The notes below the pieces were generated by a model that searched no databases, had not been told where the DNA came from, and saw only the letters and a list, made by a program, of their open reading frames with translations. Shown here piece by piece: positions 44,460 to 52,026 of a stretch of 64,000 bases of DNA. Position 1 is the stretch's first letter, and each line of letters starts with the position of its first letter. Source of the DNA: Nocardioides acrostichi (GTDB lineage Bacteria; Actinomycetota; Actinomycetes; Propionibacteriales; Nocardioidaceae); the NCBI RefSeq assembly GCF_015319165.1, contig NZ_JADIVZ010000013.1:41207-105206 (forward strand), read 5' to 3'. The position numbers and the translations under genes were made by a program.

Positions 44460-44523
44460 CCCGTCACGAGTTTTCATGTGACCCGTCACGAGTTTTCATG
44501 TGACCCGTCACGAGTTTTCATGT
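44458..44523. repeat. Tandem repeat, 22-bp unit, 3 copies
   Basis: Three perfect copies (44458-44479, 44480-44501, 44502-44523). Each begins GACCCGTCACGAG and ends CATGT; the junctions form the palindrome GTGACCCGTCAC. The preceding gene's TGA stop (44457-44459) is built into the first unit. The repeat fills most of the gap to the convergent TetR gene. Unit size and the GACCC start match the repeat at 33235. Confidence 0.96.
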
Positions 44524-44534
44524 GCTGGAGGCGG

Positions 44535-45161
44535 CTAGCTGCGCAGGGACGAGGACGGGGAGGACCGGCGCCGCGTCGATAGGTCACGGGCGTGCTGCTC
44601 AGGCACGCCCAGCAGCAGCAGGCTGGCCACCACCGCCGTGTCGACATCGAGGTCGGGCTGGGTGCGCCCGGCGTCCGCGACGGTGAAGACAGCGGCGTAC
44701 GCGAGCTGCCCCAACAGCTGGGGGGGCAAATGCCGAGCGAACACCTCGGACCGCTGTCCCCGTTCGACGAGTTCGGCGAGTGACTGGTCGACCGGGGTCA
44801 GCAGGGCGTGGATCTCTTCGCCGAGTTCGCCTCGTCTCAACGCCAGCAGCACCCGGTAGCGATGCGCCACCGGCCACAGCCGTCGAACGAACTCGGTCCA
44901 CAAGTCCGCTGCCGGCTCGTCGGAGGCCTTCACCTCCGATATCACCTCGACGATGTCGCGCGCCGCTCGCTCGGCGAGCGTGCGGACCAGTGCGGCGCGG
45001 CTGGGAAAGTGGCCGTACACCGTGCGGCGGACCACTCCGGCGGCAGCGGCGATGTCACCCATCCCGGCGTCCGGCTGACCGCCCAGCACGTCACGGGCGA
45101 CCTCGAGGATCCGTTCGCGGGTCTCCGCCGTGGCCGTGGACCGGGAAGCTGAAGCGTCCAT
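44535..45161 (-). CDS. TetR-family repressor of the epoxide hydrolase gene
   Basis: TetR regulator of 208 residues. HTH about 15-60 (ERILEVARDVLGGQPDAGMGDIAAAAGVVRRTVYGHFPSRAALVRTL) and a helical ligand domain. A Ser-rich tail SSPSSSLRS ends it. Divergent from the epoxide hydrolase, with three palindromes in between. Ligand unknown. Confidence 0.91.
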   Translation of the reverse strand: MDASASRSTATAETRERILEVARDVLGGQPDAGMGDIAAAAGVVRRTVYGHFPSRAALVRTLAERAARDIVEVISEVKASDEPAADLWTEFVRRLWPVAHRYRVLLALRRGELGEEIHALLTPVDQSLAELVERGQRSEVFARHLPPQLLGQLAYAAVFTVADAGRTQPDLDVDTAVVASLLLLGVPEQHARDLSTRRRSSPSSSLRS

Positions 45162-45172
45162 GCCGGCATCCT

Positions 45173-45232
45173 TGCACAAGCGTGTGCATCGACGTATGTT
45201 GCACATCGGTGTGCATTGCACAGTGTTGTGCA
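45173..45232. promoter_or_regulatory. Triple TetR operator TGCACA-N4-TGTGCA
   Basis: Three palindromes: 45173-45188 (spacer AGCG), 45200-45215 (TCGG) and 45217-45232 (GTGT). All six half-sites are identical. They cover the gap between the TetR start and the epoxide hydrolase ribosome site. Centre distances are 27 and 17 bp. Strong, possibly cooperative, autoregulation is inferred. Confidence 0.88.
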
Positions 45233-45263
45233 AAGCGATTGAGTGCCGAGAGGTCAGGAGACG

Positions 45264-46430
45264 ATGACGATGCAGCAGGCTCTTTCCGTTCGGCCCTTCA
45301 GGGTCACGGTCCCTGAGGGCGAGATCCGCGATCTCCGCGAGCGACTCGCGCGGACGCGGTGGCCGGACCCGGAGACCGTCGACGACTGGTCTCAAGGTGT
45401 CCGGCTCGAGCACGCTCAGGCGTTGGTCGAGCACTGGGCGCACCGCTACGACTGGCGCCGCTTCGAGGACGAGCTCAACCGGCATCCGCAGTTCCTCACC
45501 GAGATCGACGGGCTCGACATCCACTTCATCCACGTCCGTTCACCCCACGAGGGCGCCCTGCCGCTCCTCCTCACCCACGGATGGCCGGGCTCGATCGTCG
45601 AATTCATGGGCCTCATCGGGCCCCTCACCGACCCCGTGGCGCACGGGGGGCAGCCGGAGGACGCCTTCGATGTCGTCATCCCGTCGCTTCCCGGGTTCGG
45701 CTTCTCCGGCAAGCCGCGCGACACGGGTTGGGACGTCGCGCGCATCGCCGCAGCCTGGGTCGAGCTGATGCGGCGCCTGGGCTACTCGTCCTGGGCCGCG
45801 CAAGGCGGCGACTGGGGCTCCGTCGTGACGACCGCGCTCGGCGACATGCGCCCAGACGGCCTGCTGGGCATCCACCTCAACACTCCCTACGCCTTCCCCG
45901 AGGTCGTCTCCGATGACCTCTCGCCCGATGAGCAGTACGCCGTGGACACTCTGGCCCGCTACGTCGGCGAGCTCGGCGGGTCCAATCACGTCCAGGGCAC
46001 CAAGCCCGAGACCGTCGGCATCGCACTCGCGGACTCGCCCGCGGGCCAGGCTGCCTGGATCTATGAGAAGTTCCAGTCCAAGACCGACAACCACGGGCTG
46101 GCCGAGGACGTGCTCGACACCGACACGATGCTCGACGCCATCTCCCTCTACTGGTACACCAACAGCGCCGCGTCCTCTGCCCGCATCTACTGGGAGAATC
46201 GGACGGCGACCATGGCCGGCCCCAGGCTGAGCCTCCCCGTGGCAGTGACCGTGTTCCCCGCCGACATCCCACGGCTTCCCAGAACCTGGATCGCGGACAG
46301 GTACGCCGACCTGGTCCACTACGCCGAAGCCGACCGGGGCGGACACTTCGCCGCCCTGGAGCAACCCGAGATCCTCGTCGAGGAGATCCGAGCCGGACTG
46401 CGCGGCATCCGCCTGGGAGCCCACGCATGA
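45264..46430 (+). CDS. Epoxide hydrolase (EHN-domain family)
   Basis: Soluble epoxide hydrolase of 388 residues, microsomal-type fold. EHN domain about 5-110 (RPFRVTVPEGEIRDLRERL), oxyanion HGWPGS at 105-110, nucleophile Asp183 in GGDWGS, and a histidine in the C-terminal RGGHFAALE. It converts epoxides to diols. AGGAG (45256-45260) is close to ATG 45264; ATG 45270 has better spacing. Controlled by the divergent TetR through the triple operator. Confidence 0.93.
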   Translation: MTMQQALSVRPFRVTVPEGEIRDLRERLARTRWPDPETVDDWSQGVRLEHAQALVEHWAHRYDWRRFEDELNRHPQFLTEIDGLDIHFIHVRSPHEGALPLLLTHGWPGSIVEFMGLIGPLTDPVAHGGQPEDAFDVVIPSLPGFGFSGKPRDTGWDVARIAAAWVELMRRLGYSSWAAQGGDWGSVVTTALGDMRPDGLLGIHLNTPYAFPEVVSDDLSPDEQYAVDTLARYVGELGGSNHVQGTKPETVGIALADSPAGQAAWIYEKFQSKTDNHGLAEDVLDTDTMLDAISLYWYTNSAASSARIYWENRTATMAGPRLSLPVAVTVFPADIPRLPRTWIADRYADLVHYAEADRGGHFAALEQPEILVEEIRAGLRGIRLGAHA

Positions 46431-46477
46431 CATGAGTGGCCGGACCACCCGTCGCCCGAGCCCGGGATGGCCCCTCG

Positions 46478-47227
46478 TCACTGCAGGTGGTCGATGCTCC
46501 GTGCCAGCCACTCGGCGAGGAGTGACCGCTCGGCCCGGGAGAGGGGGTCGAGCTCGTCGACCATGGTATGGACGTGCACGAGAGCGGACAGCGCACCAGC
46601 CGGGGCGTGCGCATGCGAGCCCGGCGTGTCGGTGACGACCATGCTGATCACGCCCTCGAGCATGGTGTCGGAGAGGGCGAGGTCTCGCTGGGTGGCGACC
46701 TGTCCGATGAGCGCGAGGACGACTCCGTGCCCGGCCGCATGGATGATCTCCGTCGCACGCCGTTCGGAGACGGCGAGCCTTCCGGCCACGGCGCACGCCC
46801 GGATGTGCCCTTGGAGCTGCTCGATCCCGCGCAGCATCGCGGGCGAGGGGCCGCCCGGACGGGGTTGACTCATCAGGACATAGAGATCGGGGTTGGCCAG
46901 TCCGAATGCCACGTGGCTTCGCCATGCCGCCCGCAGCGCCTCCACGGGGTCACTCGGGTCGCCGTCCTCGCTGGGTGCCGCGCGGGATCCCTGCTTGGCC
47001 TCGAGGAGGGCTATGACGGCTTCCTCGGCCAGCGCGTCGAGTAACCCGTCCTTGTCGCCGAAGAGCCGATAGATCGTAGGTGCCTGGACTCCTGCGCGAT
47101 CGGCCACGGCGCGCGTCGTCACCGCGCGTGCGCCTCCTTCTCGCAGCAACTCGCCGGCTGCTGCGATGACGCTCTCGCGCATCGAGGAGGGCGGCGCGGG
47201 CGGCAATGTGCTGGGGCCTGATGTCAC
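46478..47227 (-). CDS. TetR-family regulator next to the amidohydrolase gene
   Basis: TetR protein of 249 residues. HTH about 17-62 (ESVIAAAGELLREGGARAVTTRAVADRAGVQAPTIYRLFGDKDGLLDAL), then a ligand-binding domain. GTG start. Divergent from the amidohydrolase; the short gap holds AT-rich repeated words (see regulatory feature). Likely its repressor. Confidence 0.9.
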   Translation of the reverse strand: MTSGPSTLPPAPPSSMRESVIAAAGELLREGGARAVTTRAVADRAGVQAPTIYRLFGDKDGLLDALAEEAVIALLEAKQGSRAAPSEDGDPSDPVEALRAAWRSHVAFGLANPDLYVLMSQPRPGGPSPAMLRGIEQLQGHIRACAVAGRLAVSERRATEIIHAAGHGVVLALIGQVATQRDLALSDTMLEGVISMVVTDTPGSHAHAPAGALSALVHVHTMVDELDPLSRAERSLLAEWLARSIDHLQ

Positions 47228-47230
47228 GAA

Positions 47231-47282
47231 TCAATGATAGTCAACGCCGGTTTTCATTGATAGTATCGATGGAAACGTAAAG
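47231..47282. promoter_or_regulatory. Probable operator/promoter region of the amidohydrolase gene
   Basis: Between the TetR start and the amidohydrolase, AATGATAGT and ATTGATAGT occur as direct repeats, the second followed by ATCGAT to form an imperfect palindrome ATTGATAGTATCGAT. This is a plausible TetR site overlapping both promoters. GATA/TATC half-sites are seen, but the exact operator is not certain. Confidence 0.45.
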
Positions 47283-47321
47283 ATGATACCGACGATAATG
47301 AGCGGGACGACTGGAGGACGC

Positions 47322-48344
47322 ATGTCGGAGAAGATCACGATCGTGGGAGTCGAGGAGACCATTGCGTTGCCGTCGGTGCTGCGAGCATGGGAGGCAGCGG
47401 GTGTCTCGCCGAACCCGCACGCGGGGTGGGGGGACGAGCCGTTCGCCAGGCGACTGCGCAGCACCGGCGAGGAGCGCCTGGCCTTCATGGATGACCAGGG
47501 CATCGACCTCGCCGTCCTTTCGTTGAACAGCCCGGGGGTGCAGAACCTCGCTGCGGCCGATGCCGTCTCGGTGGCGCGTGACGCCAACGACACCTTGGCC
47601 GCGATCGTCTCCGAGCATCCCGACCGACTGCAGGCCTTCGCTGCGATCCCGACTCCCGACCCGCAAGCAGCCGCTGCCGAGCTGGAGCGAGCCGTGACCC
47701 GGCTCGGCTTCCCTGGGGCCATGCTCTATGGCCGCACCGGCGAGCGGCTGGCTGACGATCCGGCCTTCGACGACCTGTACAGCACGGCCGAGCAGCTCGC
47801 GGTGCCCCTGCACTTCCATCCGCAGACACCGCGACAACCCGTCATCGACGCCTACTACTCCGGCCTCGGCGGTACCGGCATGGGCCTGGCCACTGCGGGC
47901 CTCGGGTGGTACTACGACCTCGGCGTGCAATACCTCAGGATGATCTTCTCCGGTGTCTTCGATCGCCACCCCGGCTTGCAGGTGATCGCCGGCCACTGGG
48001 GAGAGGTGATCCTGTTCTACCTCGACCACATCGGGATCATGGCCCACAACGCCCGGCTGCCTCGGCCCCTGCTGGACTACTTCACCCACAACTTCTGGAT
48101 CGCCGGCAGCGGGACGGTCAGCGACCGCTACCTCCGCTGGACCGCCGAGGTGGTCGGCACCGACCGGATGCTCTACTCGACCGACTTCCCCTACACCTTC
48201 GGCACCCGACCCGGCGGATTCCCCTACCTCGATACATCTCACGGTGTGGCCAGGTCGTTCCTCGAGAACGCCCCCTTCACGCACGAGGAGAAGCGCGCCA
48301 TCGGCTCCGGCAACTGGGAGCGCCTCACCGGTTCGACCAGCTGA
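47322..48344 (+). CDS. Amidohydrolase-2 family protein (decarboxylase-like)
   Basis: Metal-dependent hydrolase fold of 340 residues. PLHFHPQTP (about 175), GHWGEVILFY with its His (about 230) and STDFPY (about 285) correspond to the conserved His and Asp ligands of the ACMSD/gamma-resorcylate decarboxylase branch. Substrate unknown; aromatic acids are possible. CTGGAGGACG precedes the ATG at 47322, which therefore beats the upstream ATG at 47283. Confidence 0.88.
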   Translation: MSEKITIVGVEETIALPSVLRAWEAAGVSPNPHAGWGDEPFARRLRSTGEERLAFMDDQGIDLAVLSLNSPGVQNLAAADAVSVARDANDTLAAIVSEHPDRLQAFAAIPTPDPQAAAAELERAVTRLGFPGAMLYGRTGERLADDPAFDDLYSTAEQLAVPLHFHPQTPRQPVIDAYYSGLGGTGMGLATAGLGWYYDLGVQYLRMIFSGVFDRHPGLQVIAGHWGEVILFYLDHIGIMAHNARLPRPLLDYFTHNFWIAGSGTVSDRYLRWTAEVVGTDRMLYSTDFPYTFGTRPGGFPYLDTSHGVARSFLENAPFTHEEKRAIGSGNWERLTGSTS

Positions 48345-48376
48345 GGCGGCGGAATGCGAAGCGACGAGGGCTGCGG

Positions 48377-48449
48377 TGCCCCAGGCAAGAGTCGAACTTG
48401 CGACCTTTCGCTTAGGAGGCGGCTGCTCTATCCACTGAGCTACTGGGGC
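48377..48449 (-). tRNA. tRNA-Arg (anticodon CCT)
   Basis: Cloverleaf on the minus strand with 7-bp acceptor GCCCCAG/CTGGGGC, D-arm GCTC/GAGC, T-arm GCAAG-TTCGACT-CTTGC and anticodon loop CTCCTAA. Discriminator A; the genomic 3' end reads ACCGCA, so the CCA is not fully encoded. The anticodon stem has only three Watson-Crick pairs, with G-A and C-A at its base. Confidence 0.9.
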
Positions 48450-48839
48450 TTGGATGGCATCGTGCCAGACGGTCGGTGCCGGTCCGGACGCCGGGAGCGC
48501 GATGTCGATTCAGCGGGAGACCACGCGTCATCTCGACGAAGCGGAAGACCCACCCGTGGACGGGGGCGCATCGCCGGCGGCGCCGGTCTGGGCCCGAGTC
48601 ACGAGGCCCGCACGCTCACCCGAGGGTCCGTCGTGGAGGCGGCCAGGGCGCTGGTGCGGGCGCACCCGGTGGTCGAGGCGCGGGTCGTCGACGAGTCCTG
48701 ATCGGGCCCCGGAGTTGGCGACCTGCCGCAGGGCGGCGACAATCGGACTTGGTGGGCATCGGTATGTTCACCGCGCGCCCCGGTGCGATCCACTGCCAGG
48801 TGCGCTCAGGAACGAGCACTCCAGACCCTGAGGTGAGCC
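48450..48839. other. Intergenic region between tRNA-Arg and the LCP gene
   Basis: About 390 bp with no convincing gene. Two overlapping frames give peptide-like pieces (a 23-residue helical-looking stretch ending at 48701 and a longer one from 48454) but neither has a start with a ribosome site or a recognisable family. No repeat or hairpin stands out. The LCP promoter is presumably here. Confidence 0.6.
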
Positions 48840-50111
48840 GTGAGCGAAGCCGATCCCGGCGTGCGGCCAGTCTCACCCGCGCCCGAACCTCGGCGCGGGC
48901 GTCGCCGCGCACGCAAGCGCCGTCGATACACGGTGCTCAAGGTGGTCGGTGGCACGGTGCTCGCGCTGGCGATGATCTCCGCGCTCTCGGTGATCTACCT
49001 CTACCGCCACTACAACGGCAACCTCACCGTCATCGACATCAATGACCAGATGGTCGGCCCGCGCCCCGACAAGGTGGACGTCCAGGGCCCGCAGGATCCG
49101 CTCAACGTGCTGATCATGGGTTCGGACTCCCGCGACGGCAAGGGCAACGACATCGACGGTCTCACCGGCGGGGGACAGCGTTCGGACACCACGATCCTGC
49201 TGCACCTCTCCGCCGACCGCACCCGCGCCTACGGCATCAGCATCCCGCGTGACCTGATGGTCGACCGGCCGGCGTGCAAGACCAGCAGCGGCACGCAGAT
49301 CCCCGCCGCCACCTACCAGATGTGGAACGCGGCCTTCCAGCTCGCCGGACCGGCCTGCACCGTGTCGCAGTTCGAGTCGCTGACGGGCATCCGGCTCGAC
49401 CACTTCGTCGTCGTCGACTTCGAGGGCTTCCAGGGCATGGTCGACGCCGTGGGCGGCGTCCAGGTGTGCATCCCGGAGACGATCGACGACCGGGCGCACG
49501 GCATCTACCTCGAGGCTGGCACGCGCAAGCTCGAGGGGCGCCAAGCCCTCAACTACGTGCGTGAGAGGTACGCCGTCTCCGGCGGCTCCGACGTCGGCCG
49601 GATGAAGCGGCAGCAGGCCTTCATCGCCTCGATGGCCCACCAGGTGCTCTCGAGCGACACCCTGGCGCACCCCACCCGGCTGCTCGGCTTCCTCGACTCC
49701 GCCACCAAGTCGCTCACCCTCGACGACGGCCTCGGCAACCTCGCCAAGATCGCTCAACTCGGCTACGAGTTCCGTGGCATCAGCCTCGACGACATCCAGT
49801 TCATCACCAGCCCGATCAAGACCGACCCGCAGGATCCGAACCGGCTGGTGTGGAAGCGCTCGGCCAAGGTCATGTGGCGCCGGATCCGCGAGGACGAGCC
49901 GTTGACCAAGCGGCTTCAGGTCGATGTGATCAGCGCCGCCAGCGTGCCCGGCCAGAGCGACCCCAGCGAGTCACCCAGCGAGTCAGCCAGCGAGTCACCC
50001 AGCGAGAGCCCCTCGGCGTCGTCGTCGGGTGGCGCCAAGGGCGGCAACGGTGGCAACGCGCCCACCGCCAGCAACGAGGCGCTGGCGGCCGCTGGTCTGT
50101 GCACCTCGTGA
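48840..50111 (+). CDS. LytR-CpsA-Psr (LCP) family cell-wall ligase
   Basis: Membrane protein of 423 residues that attaches polymers to peptidoglycan. Basic cytoplasmic N-terminus, one membrane helix (about 33-57), LCP domain (about 87-300) with LIMGSDSRDGKG, RSDTTILLHL, SIPRDLMVD and GVQVCIPETIDD, and a Ser/Glu/Pro-rich tail from tandem SESPSES repeats. GTG start at 48840. In actinobacteria the substrate is arabinogalactan or a teichoic/teichuronic-type polymer. Confidence 0.92.
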   Translation: MSEADPGVRPVSPAPEPRRGRRRARKRRRYTVLKVVGGTVLALAMISALSVIYLYRHYNGNLTVIDINDQMVGPRPDKVDVQGPQDPLNVLIMGSDSRDGKGNDIDGLTGGGQRSDTTILLHLSADRTRAYGISIPRDLMVDRPACKTSSGTQIPAATYQMWNAAFQLAGPACTVSQFESLTGIRLDHFVVVDFEGFQGMVDAVGGVQVCIPETIDDRAHGIYLEAGTRKLEGRQALNYVRERYAVSGGSDVGRMKRQQAFIASMAHQVLSSDTLAHPTRLLGFLDSATKSLTLDDGLGNLAKIAQLGYEFRGISLDDIQFITSPIKTDPQDPNRLVWKRSAKVMWRRIREDEPLTKRLQVDVISAASVPGQSDPSESPSESASESPSESPSASSSGGAKGGNGGNAPTASNEALAAAGLCTS

Positions 50112-50287
50112 CCCGCGACGACGAGGGGTGGCGGCGCAGCCGTCGGCTCGCCGAGGTCTTCGGGGACTCCGAGCCCGCCACCACGACCGACGAGCGGCCG
50201 GACTCCGACTCGGCCGAGGAACGGCGAGGTCAGCGCGACCGCGAGGCCTGGCTGCGCGACCAGATTCCGCCACACCACGGTTCCTGA
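50108..50287 (+). CDS. Small conserved-looking protein after the LCP gene
   Basis: 59 residues, highly charged, beginning TRDDEGWRRSRRLAEVFGDSEPATTTDERPDSDS. It starts with a GTG overlapping the LCP stop (GTGA), which argues for a real, co-translated gene. No known domain and no membrane segment. Function unknown. Confidence 0.6.
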   Translation: MTRDDEGWRRSRRLAEVFGDSEPATTTDERPDSDSAEERRGQRDREAWLRDQIPPHHGS

Positions 50288-50369
50288 GCCACCGCACGAT
50301 CGAGGACGGCGGGACGCGGCCCCATGGGGCGGCGTCTCGCCGTCGCTCAGCGGTGTCGCCCGGGGTGGA

Positions 50370-50717
50370 TCAGGCGGGGTTCTTCACGAGCGCGTCGCGG
50401 ATCTGACGCAGCAGCTCGATGTCCTCCGGGGTGCCCGGGGGCGGGCTCGGGAAGTAGCGCTCCTTCGCCTTGGTGTAGGGCGTCACGACGAAGAAGTACA
50501 CGACCGCGGCCAGGATCACGAACGACACGACGGCGTTCAGGAAAGCGCCGAACGAGTTCGCTTCGTTGCTGAAGATGCTCGATGCGGTGTCGGGCATGAG
50601 ACTGGTGAGCCAGTTGGTGAAGGTGGTGACGACCAGGCCGAATGCGGTACCGATGATGACGGCGACCGCGAGGTCGACGAGGTTGCCTCGCAGGATGAAA
50701 TTCTTGAAACCACTCAT
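50370..50717 (-). CDS. mscL: Large-conductance mechanosensitive channel
   Basis: MscL of 115 residues, which opens under membrane tension to release solutes. FKNFILRGNLVDLAVAVIIGTAFG covers the pore-lining first helix, and FLNAVVSFVILAAVVYFFVV the second. The C-terminal helix (DIELLRQIRDALVK) is short compared with E. coli (136 residues), which is normal for actinobacteria. Confidence 0.95.
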   Translation of the reverse strand: MSGFKNFILRGNLVDLAVAVIIGTAFGLVVTTFTNWLTSLMPDTASSIFSNEANSFGAFLNAVVSFVILAAVVYFFVVTPYTKAKERYFPSPPPGTPEDIELLRQIRDALVKNPA

Positions 50718-50814
50718 CGCGGAGTCCCGCAGCCTTTCTGTGATCCGAGACGACGGGCCGGGCGGCCCGCCCAGGAGATGGCAAGCCGCAGGCCCGCACC
50801 CCCGACACGGGATG

Positions 50815-51483
50815 CTAGTGCTTCCAGGCGTAGGTGAGAAAGGTCCGGACCGAGGCGTCGCTCACCGTGGGCACCTGCGAGGGCGGCAGCGCGACCACCA
50901 CCAGGCGGCCGGGCAGCACTCCGCTCGCGGATCCTGCTGCGTCGGTCTCCTCCGAGGGCAGCGCGAGCACCGGCACGTCGGAGGCGACGACCCCGGAGGT
51001 CGTCTGCTGCTGCGTGTCCGTGGCGATGAGGTCGATGCGGTCGCCCACGTGCAGCAGGCCGGCCATGGCGGCGTCGGGGAGTCGCACAGGCACGGCCACC
51101 TCGCCGGGGGCTGCGAGCGGCCCGCCGATCACGCGAGCCGCGGTGACGACCTCGCCGGCCGAGACCGGCGCGGCGAGCACCACCCCGACCGGGTCGACGA
51201 GGGCATCCGGTGGCACCGAGCCGGGTCGGAACGCCACCTCATGCAGGTCGGTGGCCACGACCCGGTGACCGCTGGGCAGGGCCCGACCGGCCACGGCCAG
51301 CGTCGTGACCGGGGGCGGGGCGGGTGCCACCTCGCGCAACCCCGCGGCCACCGCGAGCCCGGCGCACAGCGCGGCGAGCGTGCGGCGGTGCGCCCACACG
51401 TGTCGGCGCAGCAACCGTCGCACGCGGACGCGGCGCCCGCGCCGGGCCACGACGTCGTCGGACGGCCGGTCGGTGGCTGACAT
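50815..51483 (-). CDS. SAF-domain (CpaB-like) membrane-anchored protein
   Basis: Protein of 222 residues with a basic N-terminus, one membrane segment (about 35-52) and an external SAF domain (about 60-125: AGRALPSGHRVVATDLHEVAF) followed by a RcpC/CpaB-like region. CpaB proteins guide Flp/Tad pilus assembly, but no other tad genes are nearby. Also found alone in actinobacteria in this position. Function uncertain. Confidence 0.75.
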   Translation of the reverse strand: MSATDRPSDDVVARRGRRVRVRRLLRRHVWAHRRTLAALCAGLAVAAGLREVAPAPPPVTTLAVAGRALPSGHRVVATDLHEVAFRPGSVPPDALVDPVGVVLAAPVSAGEVVTAARVIGGPLAAPGEVAVPVRLPDAAMAGLLHVGDRIDLIATDTQQQTTSGVVASDVPVLALPSEETDAAGSASGVLPGRLVVVALPPSQVPTVSDASVRTFLTYAWKH

Positions 51484-51546
51484 GCCGGCACGGTAGACCG
51501 GATCGACCCGAGCCGCGGGCCGTCGTCCACAGGCCCCCAGGCGGCG

Positions 51547-51930
51547 TCAGCTGCGCGACGACGAGGAGCTGGTCGAGGAGCCCGAGGAGCCCGAGGAGCT
51601 GCCGGAGGACGAACTCGACGTTCCCTTGGACGACCCGTCGGAGGAGCCGCTGGAGGAGGTGCTCGACGTCCCCTTCGAGGAGTCGCTCGAGCTTGAGGCA
51701 CTCGACGAGCCGGAGTCGGTGCTCGTGGATGAGCCCGTGCTCGTGGAGTCCTGACCGCGGCTGTCGTTGCGATAGAAGCCCGATCCCTTGAACACCACGC
51801 CGACGGCGTTGTAGACCTTGCGCAGTCGACCGTGACACTCGGGACACTCGGTGAGCGCGTCGTCGGTGAAGCTTTGGACCTGCTCGAAGGCGTGGGAGCA
51901 GGCGGTGCAGGCGTACTGGTAGGTGGGCAT
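51547..51930 (-). CDS. ruc: FmdB-family zinc-ribbon protein, Ruc-like redox chaperone
   Basis: 127 residues: zinc ribbon with Cys8, Cys11, Cys29 and Cys32, then a serine/glycine-rich disordered tail. It matches Mycobacterium Rv0991c (Ruc), an oxidation-activated holdase that works with Hsp70 and is repressed by HrcA. Neighbours (5-FTHF cyclo-ligase, UGPase, Glp, rimJ, SepX) and a CIRCE element upstream fit that assignment. Chaperone activity in this organism is inferred; the gene symbol follows the mycobacterial name. Confidence 0.82.
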   Translation of the reverse strand: MPTYQYACTACSHAFEQVQSFTDDALTECPECHGRLRKVYNAVGVVFKGSGFYRNDSRGQDSTSTGSSTSTDSGSSSASSSSDSSKGTSSTSSSGSSDGSSKGTSSSSSGSSSGSSGSSTSSSSSRS

Positions 51931-51950
51931 CCGGGTCTCTCTGGAGTGAA

Positions 51951-51977
51951 TTGGCACTCTCGTCGTGCGAGTGCCAA
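51951..51977 (-). promoter_or_regulatory. CIRCE element (HrcA operator) upstream of ruc
   Basis: TTGGCACTC (51951-51959), a 9-bp spacer and GAGTGCCAA (51969-51977) match the CIRCE consensus TTAGCACTC-N9-GAGTGCTAA with one symmetric change per arm. It lies 21 bp upstream of the ruc start. HrcA-mediated heat-shock control is established for CIRCE; here it is inferred from sequence. Confidence 0.9.
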
Positions 51978-52026
51978 TGGTAGCCGGTCGGCCGCGACCA
52001 TCCAGACCCGGCACAATGGCCGGGTC

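Noticed and set aside
50815..51483. Part of a Tad/Flp pilus cluster
   Set aside because: The SAF/CpaB-like gene is alone; no tadA, tadB or flp gene is nearby.
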